Shown in pieces: positions 1 to 12,400 of a stretch of DNA of 64,000 bases (position 1 is its first letter; each line of letters begins with the position of its first letter). The stretch covers positions 10,724,421-10,788,420 of the forward strand of contig NC_054885.1 of assembly GCF_018320785.1 (NCBI RefSeq), given 5' to 3'. This DNA is from Cheilinus undulatus. Lineage: Eukaryota; Chordata; Actinopteri; Labriformes; Labridae. The position numbers and the translations under genes are program-made. A model generated the notes under the pieces. That model did no database searches and had not been told where the DNA came from. It saw nothing but the letters and a program-made list of their open reading frames with translations.

Positions 1-1
1 A

Positions 2-1150
2 CTGTAGAAAAACAAGAAATCACAGGGACAAAATCAAACATGAAGCCGGCTGCTTTGGGTAATTCATAGAGGTCAGTTTTTTGTGCTTACATGATGGATT
101 TTGTTCTGTTTTGCTTCTTTCAGCTCAAAAATACATCCCATCTTCCCTGTCTGTCTGATGAAGCCTGTAGGGAGTCTAAACTGTTCAATGCTGATGGCAG
201 TCAGAGCTCAAACCCTAACAGTAGGCGTTTCTGTTGAAATATTATGATCAGGACAGTCAAGCTTCTAACAGTGAGTTAAATGCTGCCTATAAATCACTGC
301 TATGTAGACAATCCTGATAATGACAGACAGACCAGGGGCGGACTGTTGGACTTTCATCGGTCTTTATTGCTAACCTTAACCTCCTGAGTAGCGCACTTTT
401 GTTTGGAATCCATTTTTAGTTTCTCCCACTTATTTGGGTAGAAGAGGAACCAGATAAGTCTTCCACTAAATGCTTTTTGAGGTCTTGGAAAATTTCCTTC
501 AAAATTATAAGAAAAAAATTCTGAAACATATTTTACAAAAATTTTCTTCAAATATACCCTAAACATTTGAGTGAAAGTTTCTAAAAAAAATTATATATTT
601 AAATAAAAAACATAAAAAAACACACAAAAAATTGGGAAACAATTCCCCCAAAATTTCAAAGCAAAATCCCAATCAAATTTCTAAAACTTTACAAATAAAT
701 TCCCCCAAAGTTCCATAGAAAATAATGAAAAATTACCATGCATATTCATCCAAACATTCCTGCAGATTCTGTCAAATTTCCATGAAAATTCTGGAACATT
801 TCAGAGGCAATTCCCCCCAAAATTTCCAATCATATTCTAAAAAACTGCATCTATTCATACATGTTTTACTCAAATTCTTGACATTATATGCGTATTTTCA
901 GAAAATGTTACATTATGAGGGAAAAACAAGCTTTTTTTTATCCCAAAACAATTTGCTAGATAAGGCTAGATCTCAAGAAAGCAAGTCAAATTTACTTACT
1001 ATCACAGCAAATGAGGAGTAGATATATAAAAATGGGTGCATGTCCAGCTGAGGTTTCCATTTTTCCATGCACACATTCATGACCCACTATAAACAGCCCT
1101 GTGACCCACTTCTTGGTCCTGACCCACCATTTAGAGCTCATGTTACTTAC
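2..1150 (-). other. Intron of the cysteine-rich membrane protein gene, filled with repeats
   Basis: This is the region between exon 3 (donor at 1145-1150) and the acceptor at the left edge. It holds an AT-rich degenerate repeat (about 480-960) and, at 1036-1140, a fragment with the gacccac motifs found again in the hAT-type MITE at 31693-31984. No further coding exon was recognised here. Confidence 0.5.
480..960. repeat. Degenerate AT-rich repeat with recurring 'ccccaaaatttc / tccatgaaaat' words
   Basis: Words such as attcccccaaaatttc, aatttccatgaaaa and tctggaacattt recur at irregular spacing of about 30-40 bases. The same vocabulary appears at 59095-59420 and, reverse-complemented, at 45200-45780 and partly 16615-16805. 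It looks like one dispersed, decayed tandem-repeat family. I do not know its name. Confidence 0.5.
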
Positions 1151-2363
1151 AGAAGGACAGGAGGGACATCTGTCCCAACATGCTTTCATGTCAGGCATGC
1201 TGCAGTCGCACGTCTCAGCCACTTTATGGCACTGATCGCATATAGAAATGTTTTCACAGCAGCCAAAACAGTTACAAGAACATCGGTCCTGCAGGAGAGA
1301 AAGAAGTAACATCGAAATCAGATAGCAGAGCTAACTAAAATTCAGTTATGAAGATTAGAATATGTTTACACGGAGTATCAACTAGCTCAAACGTATTCTT
1401 TAAATGTTGAGAAATAGACAAGAAATAAATAAAACCACAAGGTAGGTGTCAAGCTGGGTAAGTAACAGGAATCAACCAATTTTTTTTTTTTTTTCTACAT
1501 TCTTATCAGTGTTAAGTTCCAACAAATAAAGGCCTGAGAGACCAGGCCAGCTGTACCAACCTTAAGGCAGTATCGGATCCAGAACCCGATGGCCACAACG
1601 ATCATATAAAGACTCACAGTGATCATCAGCACAGCTGGGAGAGGGATGGCAAGCCCCCAAATAGGAAGCACCTGATGGAGAAGGGAGGAGAGATCATTAC
1701 GAATGTAAGCAGCAAGGATGTCGCATTGGTTGGTAAAACTGCAGATGATCTTTTCCCATGTCTACACCACTTTTTTCAGCTACTGAAGTTGACTAAGAGA
1801 AGTCAAAAGCAGATACAATTTATGCTGATGTAATCTAAAGAGATATTTCAGAACTCCAAAAATCAAGTTTCAGCGCAAGAGAAATACCAAATAAAGACAC
1901 AAGCAGCGACCAAAACAGGAACGTGAAGGTGGTGACAGTCTGTAGCTCCAACAAAATCTGACTGGATAGATTTTGAAACTGATATTAAAAATACGGAGAG
2001 AATGACTTTTTCACTGAATCTAAAGGGAGAGATTTTTATGCAGTGTTGAAAGAAATGGATTGTGTTTGCACATTTGAAATATGATGAATCAATAATCATA
2101 TGCAATGACCTGATTCCATGACTTCAACTGTATAGGATTTAAGGATGATCAACTGTTTATTTTGTGTTGTATTGTTCTTATCTGTATCTGTTTACAAAAA
2201 TAAAGTGTAAAAAAGCATGTATTTAAATCTCAAATCAATTCAAATGATCCTTTAAATGTATCAGTTTTAATTCAATCATGAGATATTGTTGCATTCAGAG
2301 TAAGCAGAGTAGAAACTCCCAAGTCTCCCTCCTTACCTTCGTCGTCTCCTCCTCAGAGGACAT
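1151..2363 (-). CDS. Unidentified small cysteine-rich single-pass membrane protein (5' part, gene continues past left edge)
   Basis: I do not recognise this gene. Three coding exons join in phase 0: 2337-2363 (MSSEEETTK), 1561-1671 and 1151-1288, all with GT-AG borders (donors gtaagg, gttggt, gtaagt). Exon 2 encodes a hydrophobic segment at about residues 10-40 (LPIWGLAIPL...VVAIGFWI), read as one membrane helix. Exon 3 encodes 46 residues with 12 cysteines, many as C-x-C or CC (DRCSCNCFGCC, CDQC, CDC, CPSC). The short acidic N-terminus, single helix and Cys-rich tail suggest a type III or tail-exposed membrane microprotein, with the cysteines either palmitoylated or metal/disulfide-bound. 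That part is inference. A good acceptor (ttgtttttctacag on the minus strand) sits at the first bases of the window, so the last exon(s) probably begin at position 1 and lie outside. Exon 1 has about 45 nt of 5' UTR after an acceptor at 2409-2410. Confidence 0.72.
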
Positions 2364-2447
2364 TCTGACCGCCGCCACAGTGGTCACATCTCAGAGAAAT
2401 CTGAAAATCTGACAAGGAAAATAAACCATTTCAATCTGAGCATAGTA

Positions 2448-3063
2448 TAGGGATGCACTGTATTTATCGGCATGATATCAGTATCGACAGATATTCGCTT
2501 AAAAAGCAAAAACACGAAACTTTATGCCGTTATTTGCAACTGATATTTTGGCTTAAAAATCTGCCTATGTCAGCTGTAATTGGCTGTACAGAAAAATGAG
2601 TTTGTGAAGTTTAAAACTGGATCAACAGAGCTACATCAGCTGAAGTAATTATCTTTAATCATCATCATCCTCAAAGTTTAAAGTCTGTTTCAGCAATGTT
2701 ATGTTACACTCTACTCATTATGTAAAGGTTCAAGTGTCTTTTTTTTTTTTTTTTTACAAAAATCTAACAACTCTTGTATTTGTGTATGTTTATGTTATGC
2801 TTATGCTTATGTTTTTTATCTAACTTATTTAATGTTGTGCTGGTTATCATACTTGATTATTTATTGCCTGTGTTTGTTAAATAATACATAAGATGAGAAA
2901 CTTGAAAACTAATCATATATAAAATCATAATCGCAATACTGGGGGGAAAATTGCAATTTGATCATTTTTGCAAATCACTGAGCCCTAATCTGTATCAACT
3001 AAAATGAGTTTGAAAATACAAGCATGTCAGATATTGATAAAAATCCAATATCATGCATCCCTA
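2448..3063. mobile_element. Non-autonomous hAT-like DNA transposon (MITE), about 616 bp
   Basis: It is bounded by inverted ends tagggatgca (2448-2457) and tgcatcccta (3054-3063). The flanking octamers gcatagta and gcaaagtc resemble a decayed 8-bp target duplication, as hAT elements make. The interior has tatcggcatgatatcag-type words and no ORF. It sits in the 5' UTR intron of the minus-strand gene. Related right ends (atatcatgcatcccc and similar) occur at about 49600 and 52315. Confidence 0.7.
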
Positions 3064-3623
3064 GCAAAGTCCACTGCATATTATCTCTGGCAAAAGCATT
3101 AAACAAACTGCTAAATGAATTAGTCAGTGTTAAATTTGCTTGAGTTCGATGTAAATGCAAAACAGTAAATATTTTGTAGTATTTTATATTATTGTTCGTT
3201 TATAATAACTAAGGACAGGGCATTAGCATTAAAAATGCCCTTTTCAATACTTAGTGTGATATCTTCAAATACTGTTAATACTCCAGTAAGTATCATTTAG
3301 GTCATTTTTAATGCCAGGAATTTTTAATTGTTCAAAAGTCACCTATTAACCTCAGCTATCTTGCTAACTCAAAGTATGAAGATACGAGCTAACCGTTAGC
3401 TATGAGGAGGGAAATGTTGTCAAATAGAAGCTGGGACTCTAAATATCGTTAAGTCTTATTCGAAATAAGGCATATGTCCTCACTGTTACGTTATAAACCT
3501 CTAATGTTAACTTTATCTAAATTCCTTGTAAGTCTAGGAAACAAAAGAAAGAACAGCAAGTGTGGAGTTAACGTTCATTTCGAGGTTTGATTTCAGTAGC
3601 AGCTAACAATGCTAATATCTTAC

Positions 3624-3790
3624 CGTCATGAAGCGTCACCAGCTTTCACACAACTCAGGAGTAACAAGTAAAAGGGCATTTATAGTTCACTTCAGTTAGA
3701 GATACCATCATAATTGTTAAATGTTATGAATGAGAAGACAAGTTGTAAACAAATGGTAAACGCTGTGGCGGTAGCTCCTTCGTTGCCATG
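3624..3790 (-). promoter_or_regulatory. Probable non-coding first exon and promoter of the cysteine-rich membrane protein gene
   Basis: A minus-strand donor (gacg|gtaaga) ends a likely untranslated first exon at 3624. It would splice to the acceptor at 2409-2410, just before the ATG exon. Upstream sequence to about 3790 is locally richer in CpG than its surroundings (gctgtggcggtagc), which suits a start region. No TATA box is evident. The transcription start is not resolved. Confidence 0.4.
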
Positions 3791-3799
3791 GTGTCGGAA

Positions 3800-4561
3800 T
3801 GGATTCCCGTAAGGGACAAAATGCATCGACAGAAAAGCGAAGGGGAAATAACCCACTCCTGTAAATGGGAAATATTGCAAATACCTTACCAAACGCCCGG
3901 CAAGAGGGGAGTTTATATCATGAACAGTTTTTCAAGATTGAGGGGACTACGAGTAAATCTATCAACAAGTTCATTATCTTCATCAAAATATAGTTATCTT
4001 TTCAACTTCACAGCTGCTTTTCAAAATGTATGTAAACTGTTTTAACATGTAAATATACCAGTTTTATCTTTAAGTCTCCAACTATTCTAGCTTTGTTACT
4101 GTAATCTCAAAATGTATGTGAAATATAGTAGTTTTAGCTTGATCTCCAAGTATTTCAGTATAGTAGTTTTACTGAACAAAAGTATCAACCGAACTTGGAA
4201 CACCAGTCTGAGGCCATATTGTACACACTATGCTGCAATATTATTACGGTAACTATTGCTGTTATCAGTGGTACTTTTGATTATTTTACATCCACAATAT
4301 ACTTACTACTCATACTTATACTGCATCTTATATTATTTTTACACATATAACTCTTTTATGTCATATTTAAGTTTATTTAATTTAATTTCATTATATCATA
4401 TTATATTGTACTATATTATTGCACCTTAATATTAATACTCATAGTATAATACTTAACTGCCCTGATTATCTGTATATCTAGATATTATGTATATATCTTG
4501 TTTCTCTATTGAGTGCACCATTCTACTTTACATCAACACATCACTTTAATTGCTCCTGATT

Positions 4562-4597
<36 letters not shown>

Positions 4598-6470
4598 AAT
4601 TGCACAAACCTCCAGTCCTTTTCCTTCTACTTTTATTCAAATGGTTTGTGTAGCTTATTCCTATTTAAATTCTTTTCTTTATTTTTACCGCCTTTTTGTG
4701 TTGCTGCAATGCCCAAATTGCCCCCTCTGGGGATCAATTAAGTATTATCTATTTAATCTTTTTCTTTCTTTTTTTTTTTAATCTCAAAATGTTATGTTAA
4801 ATAAAGTAGGTTAATCTCTAAGTATCTAAGATACTGGTTTGATCTTTTTTTTAATCACATAATATATGTAAAATACATTTATTTTCACTCAGAATTTTTA
4901 AATGTTCTAGTTTTTCACTCTTAAATGCATCTTGTTCCTAATCTGCCAGTTGTATAATTAGTATGAGCGTAGGTGTGAACGTAGCCTAAGAGTCTCCAGA
5001 TCAGGAACCCCAAATACTACTCTTAAGAACGTTTGCTTGTTTTTACTAAATGCAACAAATGAAGACATTCAGACTGTCAGTTTAGACATTTATCAGATGT
5101 TATTTTATTGAAATCCAATTTATTGTATATATTTTATTTTAGACCGTACCTTTATATAAGTTAATAGTTATTTATCTTAGTATTATTACATGATTTACTT
5201 TGGCAATGTCTTTTTTTAACCATTCATGCCAATAATGCCTTTTGGAACTTTAAAATCGGAATAATTTATATGTAAAATCTGTATGAAGTGGAGACTTTGA
5301 CCATATATTTATTGTAAAGTAGAGGGTAACATACTAGATTGACCTGGAGGAAAATTTACTTAACATTGGTAAAAGTATTCTTATATCCCTGGATAAAAGT
5401 ATATATTTTTTTATATTTCAGGTCAGGTCTTTTCAAACCTAAAGGGGTGTCTAAAACTGGGAATGTTAATGGCATCTAAAGTCTATATGGCAATGCTTAC
5501 TTCTGGTGTTGATGGATTTTTAAAAGTTATTTGGCCCTATCTGTGGGTCTGTAGAAAGATGCAAGATGTAAAAAATCAAGATGGCAGAGTCCAGAGGGGG
5601 CGCCATTACTATATGTATGAAAAAGAATTAGTCAAATACGAAATATTTTATATAGTCAAGAGATTTAACACATTTTCCCATTAATTATACACTGTCCCTT
5701 TAAAGTTTCTCATCCCTAAGGGTCTTTTGTAAACACAAACACCCTTGTTTGAGTGTTTTATCCATAATTATTAGCAGAATGCTGTAGTTATACAGACCAA
5801 AAACCCTCTGTATCTTATGTCATCCACCCATGTACAAAAAACAGGAAAGGCTTATGAACTACAGAAATTTTATTGAACCAAATGAGGATTTTCAAAACAG
5901 GCTTGCTCTCCATCACCTTCAGTCACAGGAGCACAGTGTGGCCTGGCCATGGCTTTGATCGTTACTGTATTACTTTAGCATATCTCCATCTTAATTGACA
6001 TTTTAAAATTATTGCATTACAGTACTGTAAATTAAAGATTCAAGTGTCCTTAACCACAGGCCGCATAACAAGCCTCAGTTTAACCAAAGTGAGACCATCT
6101 CTGAACCCCCATTATGTCAATACTCTATTCCGCAGCAAATAAAACAATTAGAAAAATGTGCCATAAATAGGAGTAGAAGCACACAGTTTGCTGGACATGA
6201 TGGTGGAGATTGTATGTATCCTACACAATCACTGCTCTCTAACCTGAGAGCAGGAAGATGGGGATGGAGACAATGCAAAGTGGGATATTAAAGCGGTGGA
6301 AAAACAGGGATGTCTTGTTGGCAAACTTCGGATAGAAAAAGCACATTGCCCCTCCTCCCACCTGCAGCATTTGTTCCTTCAAGTTCACCCACACAGTCTG
6401 GTAAGTCGATAACCTCTCATTTTACACCCAATTCTCACCCATTTCCACATGACACCACTCCAACATATGG
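3800..6470. other. Intergenic AT-rich region with repeat remnants
   Basis: No gene was recognised. From about 4230 to 4770 the sequence resembles the 3' part of a teleost interspersed repeat: a run of more than 30 A at 4563-4594, then ttgccccctctggggatcaattaagtatt. At 5867-5872 a minus-strand AATAAA (plus strand TTTATT) could serve a distal, longer 3' UTR of eif1. That is unproven. Confidence 0.4.
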
Positions 6471-6478
6471 ACATCCAT

Positions 6479-6484
6479 TTTATT
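6479..6484 (-). terminator. eif1: Poly(A) signal of eif1
   Basis: AATAAA lies on the minus strand about 410 nt after the eif1 stop codon. The 3' UTR between them contains a poly-purine stretch with a run of more than 12 G at about 6833-6846 and a CTCF-like motif at 6680-6693. Confidence 0.65.
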
Positions 6485-6679
6485 TAAACACCTTTAAGTA
6501 CAAAACAAAAAAGTTACACAAAATGGTGCCTCATTATTGTGGCACAGAACCTAAAAAGAAAAATTAAAAAAAGGAAATTAACAGGGGGAAAGGAAGGAGG
6601 AAGTGTGTGTTGGAGGGTCATCACCACTCATCCCTGATGTTGTGTGGAGCTGCAGTGGTGTGTCTATATGAGAGCGAGC

Positions 6680-6693
6680 CTGCCCCCTGGTGT
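6680..6693 (-). promoter_or_regulatory. CTCF-like motif in the eif1 3' UTR
   Basis: On the minus strand the 14-mer acaccagggggcag matches 13 of 14 positions of the vertebrate CTCF core CCASYAGRKGGCRS. Only the first base differs. Binding is not shown. Confidence 0.4.
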
Positions 6694-6891
6694 TGTACGG
6701 GGGTGGTGGTGTCAAAGAGTCCCATGTTTGTCAGAGGTAATTCACGTGTTAGCTAATAGGAGCTGGTGGGGCTGCAAGGGGGGGCAGGAAGAGCAACAGC
6801 AGCACATAGGAGAGGAGGAGGGAAGGAGGAAAGGGGGGGGGGGGGTGTTTAATGGCCTTCCAGGAGAGATGTGGGAGGGGGCTGCTAGCCT

Positions 6892-8212
6892 CTAGAAGCC
6901 GTGGACTTTGAGCTGCTCCTCCTTAGCCAGGCCAACCTGCAAATAACAAAGACGAGATCAATCAATTAAGACAGCTGATCCCCCGTCTGCTGCTCAAGTC
7001 GTGAGTCAGCACTCGTTTCACTGAAAACAAATGGTGGCATGGGATTTGGATCAAGACCTACATCTATGATGAAACAGCAGATATTCTTGCGCTGGTCACC
7101 CTGAAGCTGGATCACTTCACCATACTCTGGGTGCTCAATCACTGTACCATTGCAAGCGAACTTCTGTGGGGATAAAAAGCAAATAAAAGTCAGGGTCAAA
7201 TAACTTGATTTTGCTTTAAAGCAAACAAAAAATGCATCACCAGGCTCGTACCTTCTTGAAGGCCTTGACTAGCTTCTTCTTGTCATAGTCAGGTGAAATC
7301 CCCTGAACTGTAGTGAGGGTCTTCCTTCCGTTCCGCTGTTGGATTCTTATGTGGATGTAATCGTCTGTCCCGGCTGGGAGGCGGTCATCACCCTTACTTG
7401 CATCAGCAAAGGGGTCTGATGGGATTAAAAGGGTTAAGAAATTAGTCACACCAAGTCCAAAACAATGATTAACAAACTACTAATGTGCTTAATCATGACA
7501 CAAAAGCGGACACCACAAAGTTGGCATATCCTGATAATAGTTCCAATAAGGCCCTAATAATGTAATAACGACGATGTGCTTTGTTTTTCCAAGACGAGGC
7601 TTCACAATCGAGCCATCATCTGCCCTGTGTTGTTCATCTGGCAGATGTCTTTGGAGGAGTCATATTTCAGATTAACTGCGCACACAGACGAGCTAAATAT
7701 ACAGCTCAACAGCTCAGGGCAGTGTTAGTTAGCCGCTGCTAAACGGTAGCCTTTAGTCTTCCGAGGGAAATTGCTTAATAACAGCAGTAATGACGTGCCA
7801 ACATCTCCCTTGGCGACGTTACATATGCTTCCCACGAAATTTGAGATTTAAACTTAAGCGTTGTACTACTAGATGAACGAAGATTGCTAAGAGGGATCGG
7901 AAGAATAAGCTAACCCATGAGTAGCAAAATTTAGGCATAATGGCGGCCGTTCGACGTTAGCAAAGGCCTGTTAAACCAGCGTTATTATGGGTTATGAAAA
8001 TTTAGCAGTCAAATAACACAGCCTTTCATAAGTAAACACAGTGATTAATGTTCTTGGTAGAAATAAACAAACTTAAACGTAAAATAATCGTCGACGTCAG
8101 CTAGACGCTTAGCCAGAGCTTTGCTTCAAATCGCCCTTCCCCCACCTTGTCTAGCCGTTCGCTCCGATTAAAAGGACTTACCATAAGTTTGAAGGTTCTG
8201 GATAGTGGACAT
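6892..8212 (-). CDS. eif1: Eukaryotic translation initiation factor 1 (eIF1/SUI1)
   Basis: This is complete: four exons at 8182-8212, 7252-7415, 7062-7163 and 6892-6936 encode 113 aa, the exact family length. eIF1 binds the 40S subunit near the P site and enforces AUG start-codon selection in the 43S/48S scanning complex. Diagnostic stretches are DPFADASKGDD, the SUI1 fold IHIRIQQRNGRKTLTTVQGI, KLVKAFKKKFACNGTVIEHP, and the C-terminal LKVHGF. The start MSTIQNL and ending KEEQLKVHGF are closer to mammalian EIF1B than EIF1 as I recall them, so the paralogue label eif1 versus eif1b is open. Residues 93-99 read CCFIIDV, where vertebrate proteins normally have QFL(V/L)E(I/V). All introns are GT-AG, with donors gtaagt, gtacga and gtaggt. 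Confidence 0.96.
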
Positions 8213-8500
8213 ACGATAAGATTTGCTTTCCTTTCGGATGATAACTTGGTTGACGAGTGGTTCGTAGGCTAACTTAGACTTTTAGTGTCGTTTCTTGGTT
8301 TTTGCCTTGTCACGAGGATAACCCTCCGCTTCAACTGCCTTCACAAAATGGAGTTCGTCAAGCTCGAAGGACCGAAAAACAAGGCTTTAAAGCCCCGCCC
8401 CGATGTGAACGTCAGCACGTCACTGACGTAGGGACACGACGCCGCCGGCAGCCACTCCCGATTATTTCTACAGTTTACTGGAAAGGCGACGTCACCGTGT
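8213..8500 (-). promoter_or_regulatory. eif1: eif1 promoter with CRE half-sites and GC box
   Basis: Upstream of the eif1 ATG there is a GC box (gccccgcccc, about 8392-8401) and clustered CRE/ATF half-sites: cgtca at 8410-8414 and 8418-8422, tgacg at 8424-8428, and gacgtcac at 8488-8495. This fits a TATA-less, CpG-rich housekeeping promoter. The exact start site is not resolved. Confidence 0.5.
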
Positions 8501-9433
8501 TGTAATATTGTCCTCTTTTCATGAGGAAAATCACCATATATGAATTATTTCCGCTCTGTTATATTAAATAAATGAATATTTAAAGTTCAAAGAGGCATTA
8601 ATAAGCAAAAGCGAAGCGAAGACCAGATTTCCAGAGGCATTACCTAAATAGACCTCCATAAATGGGTCAATGACATAAGGCTTTAGTCATGGTGGTTGCC
8701 CCACCTGACATTTGCAACTAATTTCATATTAAACAGGTGAATACTTAGACACTTGATGTTTCTTTTTTTAACCGAGTGTAAACGTATATATTTAAAATAA
8801 AATTAAGGGTTTTTTTTTTGTTTTTTTGGTAAAATAACATTTAGCTGTTTACCTTAGCTGTAGCTACCACCCGACATGGAAAGTGTATGTGTAATTAATC
8901 ATTTTTAAAAATATGATACCTCCTTTAATATTTTTAGAGCTTTAAATAGTATTTTTTTTATTTCATATTATGGTTATTTCCATATAGAAAATGAAATCCT
9001 TGCACCATAAAAAGATTTCATAACGTACATGATCTTTTCTCAGGCCTTAGTTTTATTTCCAGTGCATCATTTCCTTGGAGAAACAGGACCTGGTCACCTC
9101 CTCTGTATTTCTCCAAAACTATGTAAAACAGTAGCTCAAATAAAATCCCATTATGGCCTTTTTTCCTGAATGAGCGTGCTGTTATGACATCTAATGTAAA
9201 TTTTGGTTTTATAACTACCACACTTAAGTTTTGGAGCGAGGCCTATGTGCATGGTCAAATAGGAAATGATGAATTCATGAATGAGGACACTGAGCTCACT
9301 CGATCAGATTAACCGGCTTTGTTGGATTGAATGGAGGGAGCAGCATTTAGAATATAATAAAAAAGAGAAAGTAAAACAATTCAGTAGCTAAACCTTAACA
9401 CTTAGGACATCACAGAGCAGCCACACTACAACT
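8500..9433. other. Intergenic region between eif1 and the GIMAP gene
   Basis: AT-rich, with no gene recognised. Just upstream of the GIMAP ATG, around 9360-9378, aaaagagaaagtaaaac has repeated GAAA-type half-sites resembling an interferon-stimulated response element. The match is loose. Confidence 0.35.
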
Positions 9434-12400
9434 ATGGCCCAGCAAAATGCTCAGCCAGGTGAGTTTATTCATAAGATTAATGCTAAATTCTAGCTACATT
9501 CAAAGCCAGCCTACATTTTAAGAAACTCCTTTAATACACTCAATTTAATATTACTCAGAGAATGGTTTTATATGGTCAATGTTGATCTAAACAGTCAGAT
9601 AGTCTTGTGCAAATTCCATTTTTATTATTCATAAAATTTTGAGCTGACCTGCAAAACCTGATTACTAAATGTTTGCTAAATCCGAGTAAACAGTCTTTTT
9701 ACAGGAAACAAGCTTGCCCTCCATGAGCACACAGTAATGCTACATAGCTATGTAGCCAATGTAGCTAAAGCTGAGCCCACAAAGCAGCTAACTATCAACG
9801 CTGTCTACGTAGCTAAGTTAGCTTTAGCTATGTTTTCTAAAGCTCCACTGCTAAAGCTAGTTTAGCTACATATGCTTATGTAGTAACTTTAACTACATAG
9901 CATAGCTTTTTTTAGCTTTAGCAAAAGCAAACAAAGCTAACGTGAGCCACTGTTTGTGTAACTACATCTAAAACAGGTCTATACATAATTTAATTCTGGA
10001 TTATATCAATGTCCTTTTCCTCTACTTTATATATGAAATGTTGCTAACTCTGTAATGTAATTTCATAAATGTAACTGCTGGATTTTTTAAATAGAATTGA
10101 AAAAAATGAGAATCTTAAACTGGAAATGTGTTCATTTTTTATATTTATCTAACCTTTATTTAACCAGATAAAGACCCACTGAGATCTACTGTAGATCTCT
10201 TTTACAAGAGATAGTGACATAACTGTTAAGCTAGTATAGCTATGTTAACTGAAGCTAAAGCTAACAAAGCTGAAGCAAGCCACTCTTAACGTATCTACCT
10301 CAAAAACAGGTCTATTAATTTATGTTCTTTTAATGTTTGCAGTGTAGTTATTTCATGAATGGAACTACCAGACTTTCTTTTTAGAGTAAAGTTGAATTTT
10401 AAATAAAAGGAAATGCAGAGTATGTCCAGTTGTACCGGCAAATTACGGCGCTTCCTTAAACTTTATTTATGAATAAAGTTGAACTGGAAAAAAGTTGTAT
10501 ATTACAGCAGCTCCTTTCTGAGAGTAGCCATCAGAGATGAACAGTCTGCAGCCAGACCTCTTGAATGTCTTGTGAATAATTCGAAGATTTGAAAATTCTG
10601 AAAACAATACAATATCATAAATTGTTGTTTCAATGCATTGTGGTCCTTTGATTTTAAACAAGTATTTTTTTTTAACCCTCTGGTATCCCTACAAATTGCT
10701 GCCTCATTTTCCTCCTAGTGTGCAAAAAATGCACAAGGGGGTAATTACTGTAAATAAAAAAAGTTATATTAGTTTATTTTTAATTTTTTTCCCTTGTTTC
10801 ATCAACTTGTGCCATTAACAAAAATACCAAATACTCAATAATTGTCATATCTTTTAACCCTTTAATTGCCATGTTTGTAATGTAAACAAACAAAATTTTT
10901 TGATGAAAAAAAAAAAACACAAGTTGATTTTTTTCAAGATACTACACTGAAAGTGAATAACTTATTCAAGGATGATTGCAGCCTGGCATATGTTGTTGAT
11001 TAGTAGCGACATTGATAAAAATGCATTATTAGTTTTTTTGTGAGGTCAGTTATTCTAAAATACTCACGTTTTCACCCCTCTGCGCAAAAAATGCACACCT
11101 TTAAATCATGTTATAAATATCATACATTTCAAAATTGTTTTACTGTTATTGAATTATATTTTTCTAATTTAAGGTCAGCCCTAATCATAAATGTCAAATA
11201 CTCAATCATTTTAATTTTTTTAACCCTTTAAATACCATGTTTCATTGATGATGTCACTGCATTTTTAGATGCAAAATGCACAAAAAATTATTTTTTTTGC
11301 AAGTTACTTCATGAAAATTAGATAACTTATTTTTTTATTATTGCACAGACACACTCACAGACTCACACACTGATCTGCACTTAAACAAAACCTCAGAGAG
11401 TTAGTGAGAAGGGGAGCAAAGGGCAGTGTAACACTGAAACCTGGTGGAAAAAACAGGTATTTTTCTGCCCTTGCCCATATATGGTAAAAGTGACATCATA
11501 GGGTTAAAAAAAAAAATGGTCCAGGTACAAATGAAAAGCCCCAACTCTCAAATGAAACCCAGAAACCAGAAAATGCATGATTCATGCCTTAATGGCGTAA
11601 AGATCAGAAGAAGTGGTTTGAATGGGTTTCAATGTGCATTTTATGCACACCAGGGATATTAACGCTTTAAAAAAGGTTTACTTTATTTATGTTGGGCTGA
11701 TTGTTATGGCTGGGACAGAATTTTAAAAATTGTGCAAAAATGAACACAAAATAAAATATATGATAATATTAATTGTGAAAGAAGACAAAGGTTTTTTTTT
11801 TTTTTTTTTTTTTAAATATCAACTGTGTGCATTTTTGGCACAAGGGGTACTAGAGGCCCCCAAAGCTGAAATGCACTGTACTGTCATTGCATCTGTGCTA
11901 TCAATGATTACTAGTCATGTCCCATTTTGACGGGTTGTCCCATTTCATTGGAGAAAAAATTTCACCCCAATTCTTTGAAGAGGGGATCTATAAATGAGAA
12001 CCGTTTCAGACTGCTTCTAACCAGCATCTGTCTAGGTCACAAAAATTAACTTTCACTTTTTACGTGTCCATCTTTTTTTTAATAAGTCCATAAGAGTGAT
12101 GTTTTGTTTTTGTTTTGTTAAATGAAAATTTACTAGAAAAACACAACATTGTTGAAGCTGTAGACATAGAAATTACAGCCTTGTGTCAATCAATATTTTG
12201 CCGCCATTGGTGTTGACAAAGCTGAAATTATAAGTCCTGCCCCATCAGGATGTTGATTGGTCAGTGTGAGAGAAGTGACACTGATGAGCGTGGTGCAGTC
12301 CCAAAAGTCAAACTATTTTAACTGAAGTCTATGCTGTATGGCCCAACATTTATATCACTGTATTTTTCTTTCCCTTGACAGTAATGGTGATACAAAAATA

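Noticed and set aside
124-234. Possible plus-strand terminal exon after tttgcttctttcag
   Set aside because: The acceptor looks fair and about 37 codons are open, but the area lies inside the intron of the minus-strand gene, and no matching upstream gene or poly(A) signal can be seen.
3788-4045. 85-codon plus-strand frame starting in the promoter region
   Set aside because: The composition beyond the first residues is not protein-like and no family is recognised. It is likely chance in a divergent promoter.
5590-5612. CTCF site at tccagagggggcgcc
   Set aside because: The aggggg-cgc core fits, but the five bases upstream of it do not match the consensus.
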